From: Peltaster fructicola
Taxonomy: Eukaryota; Ascomycota; Dothideomycetes
Direction: 5' to 3'
DNA length: 64,000 nucleotides
NCBI GenBank assembly: GCA_001592805.2
Contig: CP051139.1
Coordinates: 2,480,001 to 2,544,000 of the forward strand
In this document: positions 53,716 through 62,760 of the stretch, in pieces
Layout: each line of letters begins with the position of its first letter
Position numbering within the stretch: the stretch's first letter is position 1
Program-made: the position numbers and the translations under genes
The notes under the pieces: model-generated
The model's input: only the letters and a program-made list of their open reading frames with translations
Told to the model about the DNA's origin: nothing
Databases searched by the model: none

Positions 53716-53986
53716 GGTGTGCACAGTGTGTCCGGAAGATCGAGGTGGCTTGACAACTACAGAATGCTGTGTAGGTCATACACACGCCAAACCACGTACA
53801 GTTAGTGCCTTTTCTCCGAGATAGTGCGATAGACGCGTGCATCTCGTGTATTACTTTATCGCGTGTCAAGCTAACTTGAATACATCTCGGATTGATACAT
53901 ACACCACTGTGCACGATCGTGTGCTCTCAAACTGGCAGCAATCGCCTACCTGACGCTCGGGTAGCGCCACTGCCTCTTCATACACA

Positions 53987-56900
53987 ATGCATATCAAGCA
54001 GATCATCATACAAGGCTTCAAAAGTTACAAGGACCAGACTGTCGTCGACCCGTTCTCACCTAAACACAACGTGATCATCGGTCGCAATGGTTCTGGCAAG
54101 TCAAACTTCTTCGCAGCGATTCGATTCGTGCTGGGCGACCAGTACACCCAGATGGGTCGCGAGGAACGAAACGCACTCCTCCATGAAGGCACGGGATCAG
54201 CAGTCATGAGTGCTTATGTCGAGATCATCTTTGACAACAGTGACGATCGCTTTCCTACGAATACTCCAGAAGTCGTTCTTCGACGGTCCATCGGTCTCAA
54301 GAAGGATGAGTACACTCTCAACCGCAAGAACACAACGAAGACGGAAGTGTTGAATCTGCTGGAAAGCGCTGGCTTCTCCCGCAGCAATCCATATTACATC
54401 GTACCCCAGGGTCGCATCACGCACATCACGAACATGAAGGATTACGAGCGTCTCAGCATGCTGAAGGAGGTTGCTGGCACGCAGGTCTACGAGCAGCGCC
54501 GCGCAGAGAGTGTGCGCATCATGCACGAAACTGAGAACTCACGACAGAAGACCGATGAGACACTCACTCACATTCGCGAACGTCTGGAAGAGCTGAAGGA
54601 AGAGACGAATGAGCTGAATGACTACTTGGCAGCTGATCGTGAGAGAAGATGTCTGGAGTATACCATCTACCACAGAGAGCAGGAGGCACTGCAAGAAGCT
54701 CTCGACCGACTTGAGGGCGAGAGAGAAGGTGGCATTGAGCAGACCGACGACAGCCAGACTCGCCTGCGAGAAGCTGAAGCACAGTTGGAAAAGCTCGAGG
54801 TCGAAGTCAGCGAGCTTCAAACAAATTTGAAGCTTCTAGCTACGGAGAAAGCACAATTCGAGGTCGACCGGAATGAGGCTGCCAAGGAGAAGGCTGCTGT
54901 AGAGTACGAGGTACAAGCACTACTCGACGGACAGCAGGCGGCTCAATCGAATCGCAAGCAGTACGCCACCGAGTTGCGTGATGTCAAGAGCAGAATCTCT
55001 GAGCGCGAAGCTGAGCTCGCCAATATACAGCCACAGTCCGAGAAAACACGCGAGCAGGCACAGACCCTACAGCAACAGATTCGAGAGGCAGAGTCGACGA
55101 GACAACTGCTTCTCTCTAAACAAGGCAGAAGCGCACGCTATCGTAGCAAACGGGAACGAGATGATGATCTTAAGCAGCAAATCACTCAAGTCTCGACGCA
55201 GCTACGCTCCCGTGAGTCTGCCACTGCCCAATATGCTCGAGAGGCGAACAAGCTTGAAGAGCAGATCCAGCAGCTCGAAGCAGAAATCGCGGTTATGCGT
55301 GATCGCCTCGACAACCGTGGCGATGAGCAGCAGACCATCTCGGCACAGACACAAAGCCTGAAGGACGAGAAGGAGAAGCTAAATGACCGTCGAAAGGGCA
55401 TCTGGCGTGAGGAAGCCAAGCTGGACTCACTGCTTGCAAATGCTCGGCAAGAAATGGATAAGGCCGAGCAATTCCTCAACAAAATGATGGATCAGAATAC
55501 TTCTCGTGGTCTTGCTGCCATGCGTCAGTATGTCCAGCAGCACAACATCCAGGGCGTGCACGGCACCGTTGGTGAGCTCGTTGAATTCTCCGACAAGTAC
55601 AAGACTGCTGTCGAAGTCACAGCTGGTGCCTCTCTGTTCCATGTCATCGTCGACACCGATGAGACAGCCACACGTCTAGTAGAACTGCTGCAGAAGGACA
55701 AAGCTGGTCGAGTGACATTCATGCCGCTGAATCGACTACATCCAAAGTCCATCGACCTTCCCTCTGGTGCTGATGCCATACCCCTGCTGGCTAGGCTAAA
55801 GTTTGATGAGCGCTACACCAAGGCATACGAGCAGATCTTCGGCAAGACCGTCATCTGTCCTGATTTGCGTGCTGCTTCTCACTATGCTCGATCGCACGGT
55901 GTAAGTGCTATCACGCCCGGTGGTGATCGATCGAACAAGAAGGGTGCGCTCAGCGGAGGTTACCACGATACCCGTAGCTCTCGTACTAATGGGCTCCGAC
56001 GAGCCAAAGCTGCCCGTGACGAGCTCGATGATCTCACAAGCCGCCAGTCTGAGCTGCAACGAGAGCGTGAAGCATTGGATCAGCAGATCACCAAATCTGT
56101 GAGCGAACTGCAAAAGATTGAGCATCGTCGTATGCAGGCTGAAGGAGGATATGCACCACTGCGCCAAGAAGCACGAAGGAAGGAGTAGGAGGTCTTCACC
56201 AAGCGCGACGAGCTGCAGCGTAAGCAGATAGCCAAGAACAACTCTGACGACAACTACGCACAGCTTCAACAGCAGCTTGATGAGTATCAAAAGGAGCTCG
56301 GCGGCGTCTTCACCAAAGCGTTGACGGACGATGAGGAACAGCAACTCAAGGTGATAAGCGAGTCTTTGCCAGCAGCACGTGAGCAGTACGCTCAAGTGAA
56401 CGGTGAAGCTACAGAATTAGAGAGTCGCAAGAAGGATATCGAGGTGGAGTTGCGTGAGAACTTGCGTCTTCGACTTGATCAACTTCGTGGCCAGGATGTC
56501 GAAGGTCATGAAGACAGTGGTGACAATGCGCGCCTGAAGGAGCGCAACAAGGACCACGACCGAGCAGTCAAGAAGCTGAAGACTTGGAATGACCGACTTC
56601 GAGAGCAGACTGATGTCATTGACCAGACGCAACAGCAGCTGCACAATCAGGAAGCTGCGCGCGCAGAACAGCAAAAGGTCGCCGAAGACATGACTCGTGC
56701 TATTGCGAATGTCCAGAAGACCTTGCAGAAGTCTGCACAGAAGAAGCGTACTGTGCAAGCCCGACTGGACGAAGTAGCCGCTTCGATACGAGCTCTAGGA
56801 GCACTGCCAGATGCCGCGTTCAATGCACCATACTCCACGATGCAGAACCAGACTGCAACTCTCCGGCTGCACAAAGCGCAAGATGCTCTCAAGAAGTTTG

Positions 56901-57589
56901 GCCACGTCAACAAGAAGGCCTTTGAGCAGTTTGCGCAGTTCAACAAGGACCGCGAAAAGCTCGAGGACACCCGTCGTGAGCTCGGCAATGGCGATGCGTC
57001 CATTCGTGCTCTCATCGAGCATCTGGACCAGCAGAAGGATGAAGCTATCGAGCGCACGTTCCGTCAGGTCAGCAAGGAGTTCGCTCGTATGTTCGAGAAG
57101 CTGGTGCCAGCAGGCAAAGGACGACTCATCATACAGCGCCGTGCCGATAATACGCCAGCAGACGATGCGAGCGATGACGAGGACCGAAACCGAAGTGGCG
57201 CCGTTGAGAACTACACTGGCGTTGGAATCAGCGTATCGTTCAACTCGAAGCATGACGAGCAACAGCGCATACAGCAGCTGTCCGGTGGACAGAAATCGCT
57301 GTGTGCACTGACACTCATCTTCGCCATCCAAGCATCAGATCCAGCGCCATTCTACCTCTTCGATGAGATCGACGCCAACCTGGACGCTCAGTACAGAACA
57401 GCTGTGGCGGATTTAATCGAAGAGAGTGCCGAGACCGGACAGTTCATTTGCACGACGTTCCGACCTGAGATGCTCAGAGTAGCAGACAAATGCTACGGTG
57501 TTAGCTCAAGCAAAAAGGCAAGCTATATCAAGCCAGTGACGACGGAGGAAGCGTTGGAGTTCGTGGAAGGACAAGTCTCAGCTAACTAA
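53987..57589 (+). CDS. SMC3: Cohesin subunit Smc3, with an in-frame TAG
   Basis: ATPase arm of cohesin, which holds sister chromatids together; normally essential. The frame runs 1201 codons including the end stop, the usual length, but codon 734 (56186-56188) is TAG between ARRKE and EVFTKRDEL. Walker A is GRNGSGKSNFFAAIRFVLG near residue 32; the N-head ends ITNMKDYERLSMLKEVAGTQVYE; coiled coil; hinge near 500-680 (GVHGTVGELVEFSDKYKTAVEVTAGASLFHVIV in the reading); second coil; C-head with the signature LSGGQKSLCALTLIFAIQ and Walker B PAPFYLFDEIDANLD. Both sides of the TAG read as good coiled coil with no gap. CAG to TAG is the simplest explanation. A GTGAGC...GTAG pair (56099-56188, 90 nt, phase 0) would remove the stop but also 29 residues of coil. 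The cause is unresolved. Confidence 0.93.
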
Positions 57590-57821
57590 ATACGAGATCG
57601 GTCAGCTGGTCGTCGGTATGTACACGAGGACGTTGGTCGAATGCGTTTCCATCAGTGCTCTCTTGTGTCTGCGTGTCTGTGTGACGTCCAGATGGTAAGA
57701 TACGCTCTATAACCACCAGGTTCTTGCTTTTAGGACCATGGGGCTACTCTGAGCTTGTTGTCATAATCATGGGGAAGTGCTCTTTGTGGGCGTACTCACA
57801 AGAACATTGTCTCGAAAGGCG

Positions 57822-59354
57822 TCAATCATGCTTCTTATTCTCATCTGTCGTCTCACAGATGTCTGCTTCATGCAGCATTCGTGCCTCTCTACAAGCAGCA
57901 AGAGTATCTCCCTTCACTAATCCATCTGTTGCGAATGGGTCAAGGGAGGTCTTCAAGCACTCGTACATGGCTGCCGCGTTTTTCTCCGAGATGACAGCAT
58001 GGCCGGAAGAGTCGACGGCATCCAGCTTACACATCGTTCTGAGTGGCTGTCCGGAGTCCATGATCCTATCGCCATACCTCGCGGACAGAATCATCTGTAG
58101 CTCGACTGCTTTGTCGCCTGCATGGTATGCATCCTTGATAAGGTCAAGTAGGACCCATGACTTCAGTACGTGCAACGACAGGTCGGATTCACGGAATATC
58201 TCCCAAGCCTGGTCGCCGCGACCAGCGAGCTGAAGTGATTCCATGAAGAGATAATCACCCCTTGTTCTACTGTTGACATCAGCGTCAATGTTTCGGAGCT
58301 TCTTTGGCACTCTTCGGGTAAGTGTCTGCTTCCAGATGTTCCATTCCAACCAAAGCTTTTCACTTGCTCTAGCCACTCCAAGAACAGCTATCCATGCATA
58401 CACAAACTTCCATGTCCTTCGATCGAGGTATGTCTCTAGATGACAGCGCTCTTCATCGGGAAGATGCGACTCTGAATAAAATCCACAAACAACCTGCCGT
58501 AGATCGCTTGGTGTCCAGTGGCCGTTTCGAATGGCGCCGAGTCCCCAACGTCCAATTGAACATTTAGCCACGACCGCACGAAACATGTGGTCTGACATAT
58601 GGTGGACGCGTTTCTTGTATATGCTCAGACAGCGCCTCATGAGATTGACATCTCGGCATCGGGCACCAAACTTGACCAGGGTGATGTAATATCTAGGGTT
58701 GATAGAAACATTCGCCATCTCAAAGCGACGTACGAATTGCATTATCGATCTCAGGACCACTCGGTCGGAAACAGCCTGTCGGCAACGATACCAAGCTCGT
58801 GTTATTGGTACTTCCAGCCTGGCTAGTGTTTGTGCCATGCGTGATTGCAGTGGATGAGTCATGACGATTGCGAGGATCTTGAGCATGTCTGCAGGAGTCC
58901 GACACTGGAATAGCTGTGCTGTGATCAGTATTCGACAGTTCTTGTGGTCCGGCGTACGTGTCGCGCGAAGCCTTTCTCGGAAGACTTCTATCGACAATGG
59001 TTGCAGAGTTGCTGCTGTGAGGCTCTGCTTGGCCACGCCTCTCGGCCCTGGTACAGTATTGTAAGGCGTGTAGGTTCTTGCCAACATTCTCCGGCGTGTC
59101 TCTGCTAAGCTGGCAAACATCTGTAAGTCTTGCAAGCCAGCTGCTATCACAGCCTCCTCCGAGACGCCAGATCCTCCATTGTAATTGACAGGACAGCCGA
59201 CGTCGCTGATGGACGCACCGAGTGTCACGGTGCTTTGGCTGGCGCAATGTCGTTTGTGATACACTCTAGACGATTGGACACTCGTGAAGATGGTATGGGT
59301 CATGCGCTGACATCGACAGCAGATGCTTGATGCTGCTGCAATCCGGGATGCCAT
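57822..59354 (-). CDS. Unknown, likely mitochondrial helical-repeat protein
   Basis: 510 residues, one exon, starting at the first ATG. The N-terminus lacks acidic residues, with Arg, Ser, Ala and Cys (MASRIAAASSICCRCQRMTH), and would serve as a mitochondrial presequence. The rest is helical and basic, Leu/Arg/Trp-rich, with spaced segments such as INPRYYITLVKFGARCRDVNLMRRCLSIYKK and DYLFMESLQLAGRGDQAWEIFRES that look like pentatricopeptide-type helix pairs. No PPR consensus can be shown by eye. Fungal genomes hold many such PPR-like factors for organelle RNA or ribosomes, so an organelle gene-expression role is a guess. It is divergent from RIO1, 259 bp between starts. Confidence 0.65.
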   Translation of the reverse strand: MASRIAAASSICCRCQRMTHTIFTSVQSSRVYHKRHCASQSTVTLGASISDVGCPVNYNGGSGVSEEAVIAAGLQDLQMFASLAETRRRMLARTYTPYNTVPGPRGVAKQSLTAATLQPLSIEVFRERLRATRTPDHKNCRILITAQLFQCRTPADMLKILAIVMTHPLQSRMAQTLARLEVPITRAWYRCRQAVSDRVVLRSIMQFVRRFEMANVSINPRYYITLVKFGARCRDVNLMRRCLSIYKKRVHHMSDHMFRAVVAKCSIGRWGLGAIRNGHWTPSDLRQVVCGFYSESHLPDEERCHLETYLDRRTWKFVYAWIAVLGVARASEKLWLEWNIWKQTLTRRVPKKLRNIDADVNSRTRGDYLFMESLQLAGRGDQAWEIFRESDLSLHVLKSWVLLDLIKDAYHAGDKAVELQMILSARYGDRIMDSGQPLRTMCKLDAVDSSGHAVISEKNAAAMYECLKTSLDPFATDGLVKGDTLAACREARMLHEADICETTDENKKHD

Positions 59355-59613
59355 GGACTCCTTTCATCATGTCCTCATAAAGATCTGAAGCTCTTCCGGG
59401 CGATGCTGACAAGGTTGTGATGCACAAAGTGTTGTGAGGCGGTCGGTGAGGTTGGCTAGTGGCACTTCCGCTGTGGCGCAGGTGTGGACTGTGGCGTTCA
59501 TGATGGTCATTCAGAAAGTTTCATGAAGGTCCATTAACACTCACTGTGTGCGAGTACAACCCTTAGCGAAACAAATCCAGACATTACATCCTTCGTAACG
59601 TTCTGCCGCCAGC

Positions 59614-61263
59614 ATGGTCGAGTATAAGAGCCCAGCACAAGGCTTGGAGCCTTCACATACATTCGACAGCAACAAAGGCTATGTACACAATGAGTCCAAG
59701 CAGACGGACAATGTTGAGCACAAGGATCGTCTTCAAGAAGCTCTGAACGACGAATACGACCAAGACGAAGACTACGATGATCTCTTTGAACCGTCAGACG
59801 AGGATTTGTCCGACACCGACCTCTCAGCAGCCAACCCATCAGACTACACCAAGTCGTACAACAGACAGCGGCGACTGAACGATTCAACGATACCAGAAAG
59901 TCAGAAACCTAAAGTCAATCCGCAGCTCAATACTCGTGCGCTCGTTGACGATCACATTCGATCTCTGTCAGCACATACCGCGAAGCTGAAACTCTCAAAT
60001 GTCGAGGCTGGCTTGTCTGGACATCATGGCATGGGAGCCGAGAAGAGTGACAGAGCTACGAGCGAGCAAGTGCTGGATCCGAGGACTCGAATGATTCTCT
60101 TGCAACTTCTGAATCGCAACATTTTGTCAGAGATTAATGGTGTCGTTTCGACTGGCAAGGAGGCGAATGTATATCATGCCGTAACTTTACCTGACAACAC
60201 CTCACAACGGACGTTACAGCGAGCCATCAAAGTGTACAAGACCAGCATCCTCGTCTTCAAAGATCGAGACAAGTATGTGACAGGCGAATTCAGGTTCCGA
60301 TCTGGGTACAACAAGTCTTCAAACCGAGCAATGGTCAAGGTATGGGCTGAGAAAGAGTTCCGAAATCTACGTCGGCTCAAGAGTGCTGGCATCCCTTGTC
60401 CAGATGCCATCTATCTGAAGGCACATGTTCTTGTCATGGACTTCATTGGCAACAACAAAGGCTGGCCGGCACCACGTCTGCGAGATGTTGAGTTGCAAGA
60501 TCAGACAACCTGGCAAACCGTCTATATCACCCTGTTGAGGTATATGAGGAGGATGTATCAGATCTGCAGGCTCGTGCATGCAGATTTGAGCGAGTACAAC
60601 TTGTTGTACTTTGAGGACACTCTTTACATGATCGATGTGAGTCAGAGTGTTGAGCACGATCATCCACGATCTCTGGAATTCTTGCGTATGGACATCAAGA
60701 ACGTGTCGGACTTTTTCGCGCGGAAGGGCGTCGATTTGCTTTCTGAAAAAGCTGTATTCTCCTTCATCCTCGACCCCAATGCTTCGACCGACGACGATGC
60801 TGTTATGAATGCAACTCTTGACAAGCTGTTCGAGCAGCGAGATGAGCAAGGTGATGCTGCTACTGAGCAGGATACTGCCGTGTTCAGACAACAGTACATC
60901 CCTCAGACTCTTGAACAAGTGTACGACGTCGAGCGAGACGCCGATAAAGTCAAACGAGGCGAAGATGGTGATCTGGTATACAAGGATCTGCTAGCAGAGA
61001 AGGTAGTGCCAGGGCATGAAGATGAAGCTGCAGATTCGGAAGATGAGGATGAAGAGGAGGATGATGATGAAGACGATGAAGGCACGTCTGATGACAGAGA
61101 TGAGACGGATAAACGACCACGAGGCAAACGATTCGAAGACAAAGAGGCCAAGAAAGAGCACAAGAAAGCTGTCAAGGAGGAGAAACGTGAGAAGCGAGCA
61201 ACGAAGATGCCTAAGCATGTGAAGAAGAGGCTGATCGGTCAAAGCAGTAGAGGTAAGAAGTGA
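59614..61263 (+). CDS. RIO1: Atypical protein kinase Rio1
   Basis: ATP-dependent kinase/ATPase in the last cytoplasmic steps of 40S ribosome maturation and in cell-cycle control. 549 residues, no intron. The N-terminus is acidic (DQDEDYDDLFEPSDEDLSD). The RIO domain begins TRMILLQLLNRNILSEINGVVSTGKEANVYHA in the reading, with the flexible ATP loop STGKEANVYHA near residue 190; the Lys is in AIKVYKTSILVFKDR; KYVTGEFRFRSGY is typical of Rio1. The catalytic loop LVHADLSEYNLL is near 330 and the metal-binding MIDVSQSVEHDHP near 345. The C-terminus has an Asp/Glu run (EDEDEEEDDDEDDEGTSDD) and a Lys-rich tail (nuclear or ribosome contact) ending SSRGKK. Confidence 0.96.
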   Translation: MVEYKSPAQGLEPSHTFDSNKGYVHNESKQTDNVEHKDRLQEALNDEYDQDEDYDDLFEPSDEDLSDTDLSAANPSDYTKSYNRQRRLNDSTIPESQKPKVNPQLNTRALVDDHIRSLSAHTAKLKLSNVEAGLSGHHGMGAEKSDRATSEQVLDPRTRMILLQLLNRNILSEINGVVSTGKEANVYHAVTLPDNTSQRTLQRAIKVYKTSILVFKDRDKYVTGEFRFRSGYNKSSNRAMVKVWAEKEFRNLRRLKSAGIPCPDAIYLKAHVLVMDFIGNNKGWPAPRLRDVELQDQTTWQTVYITLLRYMRRMYQICRLVHADLSEYNLLYFEDTLYMIDVSQSVEHDHPRSLEFLRMDIKNVSDFFARKGVDLLSEKAVFSFILDPNASTDDDAVMNATLDKLFEQRDEQGDAATEQDTAVFRQQYIPQTLEQVYDVERDADKVKRGEDGDLVYKDLLAEKVVPGHEDEAADSEDEDEEEDDDEDDEGTSDDRDETDKRPRGKRFEDKEAKKEHKKAVKEEKREKRATKMPKHVKKRLIGQSSRGKK

Positions 61264-61718
61264 GCATTGGTGCTCTCGAGAGACAACGAGATCCTTTAAA
61301 GGAGATCTTGCATCGCTGCTACTGGCCGGCTATAGCAGTATGTCCATATGTTTGCACGACTAGAGTAGATCTTGCATCGCTGCTGTTGGCAGGCTATAGC
61401 AGTATGACCATTTGTTTGCACGGCTAGCCATGCAACGATTGAGTGATGAATCGTCGAATGTAAGCCACTCAGCTTTCTGTGTATCGGCATGCTCGTGGCG
61501 CGAGAGTGTTCTTCAGCATCATGTGCTCACGGCACAGGAACATCCCAAGATACCGTATGTCTTATGACTGCAATTCCTCGCTACGTGAATGTCTTCGCGA
61601 CAAGCTCATATGCACTGCGGTGCCATGTCCTTAGATCGACCAATCGCTTGACACTTGTTGAGATCTACGAGCACAGATTGGAGTGTGTTCGTTGTTAATC
61701 TTGGTGTAGTGGCGATAT
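61264..61718. other. 3' intergenic region with a 61-bp tandem duplication
   Basis: 455 bp between the converging RIO1 and RO10 stops. It contains the direct repeat described next; the rest shows nothing recognisable. Confidence 0.6.
61303..61427. repeat. Two-copy tandem repeat, 61-bp unit, 64-bp period
   Basis: Copy 1 at 61303-61363 and copy 2 at 61367-61427, separated by AGT. Both start AGATCTTGCATCGCTGCT and share GGCTATAGCAGTATG and TTTGCACG. I count about six mismatches, so the duplication is not brand-new. It lies 40 bp past the RIO1 stop and probably in its 3' UTR. Confidence 0.9.
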
Positions 61719-62324
61719 TCAAACCGCATCAATCTCTCGCTTCCTCGCCGCTTCCATACGCCTGACAAGTATCTCAACATCTCGGAGACATTCCTCCCAA
61801 TGCGTCCAGCGTTCAGACATGCCCAGAACACCGCTCTGATACCACAGCTCGAGTAGTTGTGCGCTACGAGTCCGTAGGGCTGCTGCCTGTTGTGTCATCT
61901 CTGAGTGCTTGACGGCTACCTTGTCAATGCGAGCTTGCAGATTGACCAGAGGGACTAATGAGGTCGGATCCGGTACACTGAGGTTGCTAAGAGCACTCGA
62001 TTGCTGGGAAAGACGCTGATATGATTGAGCGTGTGCTAGGACGACCGACGCAAGACTCGCCGGCGCCAGTTGATGCCTGGAGGATGTGTCTGCATGGAAT
62101 ACTGATGGGTGTTCATGGTGTAAGGCCAGTACCTGCGCTGCTGTTTGCGACTTGGCTGTTAGGTTGTCTAGCTGCCTTTCGAGTGTCCTCAGACGAGCAG
62201 CGGCAGGTCTTGCGTCTTGAGATAGATCTGTAGCATCGCCTTCGCCCGTCAAAGCGAATCCTATCCGACGCAGTCTTGACTCCAGCAGGTCCAGCGTCGG
62301 TTCGGACACGTTGTCCTGTGACAT
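61719..62324 (-). CDS. ro-10: Nuclear distribution protein RO10 (dynactin p24-like)
   Basis: Small coiled-coil subunit of the dynactin shoulder, which with dynein moves nuclei and organelles along microtubules in hyphae. 201 residues, no intron. The start motif is LDLLESRLRRIGFALTG (residues 11-27), as in Neurospora RO-10. Then come coiled-coil stretches: AAARLRTLERQLDNLTAKSQTAAQVLALHH, and LVPLVNLQARIDKVAVKHSEMTQQAAALRTRSAQLLELWY. The last part, SERWTHWEECLRDVEILVRRMEA, is also family-like. Length fits p24 (about 190-220). Divergent from the amino-acid transporter. I am fairly sure of the family; the sequence is poorly conserved outside these segments. Confidence 0.82.
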   Translation of the reverse strand: MSQDNVSEPTLDLLESRLRRIGFALTGEGDATDLSQDARPAAARLRTLERQLDNLTAKSQTAAQVLALHHEHPSVFHADTSSRHQLAPASLASVVLAHAQSYQRLSQQSSALSNLSVPDPTSLVPLVNLQARIDKVAVKHSEMTQQAAALRTRSAQLLELWYQSGVLGMSERWTHWEECLRDVEILVRRMEAARKREIDAV

Positions 62325-62760
62325 GACAGCTTGCGTCTGAAAATGCTGTCAGTACTTGACAAGGGTCAATCCTTGACCTGCATTTGGTGTTGTGAACTGG
62401 AGCTTCCTTACGTGCCAGCTATCCGACACACCAGATCGTCATTTCTCTCTGCTGGGAAGGGGCTTCTGCAAGGGTTTTGATTCGACCCTGGGGGTCACCA
62501 ACCTTTATTCTTAGCACCAGCGAGGCCTCTATCTTCTTCACACGACCACCACGTCACAACTCTTCTTGTCAGCAGTACGAGACATTATGAATTGAGTCTG
62601 AGCCACGCGCCGTACGGTCCTTCACCTTGCGCATCCTCCCACCTCATTACAAGACACCTTATCCTAGACCTCGGCCACTACACTTACGACTGACAACCAA
62701 TGATGCGGCCATAGACAGGACGACACACTTATCTGCAAGCACGACAGCACATCAAACGTC
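62325..62760. other. Divergent promoter region RO10 / amino-acid transporter
   Basis: 436 bp between diverging starts. The right 150 bp is rich in CA and CT, like a fungal leader. No element singled out. Confidence 0.55.

Noticed and set aside
56099-56188. A normal 90-bp intron in SMC3 that removes the TAG
   Set aside because: GT, AG and phase all fit, but the segment codes for coil residues expected in SMC3 and is twice the usual intron length here; kept only as an alternative.
55796-56395. Long open frame antisense to SMC3 (about 199 codons)
   Set aside because: Leu/Val-rich shadow of the coiled-coil codons on the other strand; no motif, and SMC3 explains the sequence.
53987-57589. TAG reassigned to an amino acid in this organism
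   Set aside because: Other genes in the window end with TAG, such as the ferric-reductase-like gene at 7987, and no other gene has an internal TAG.
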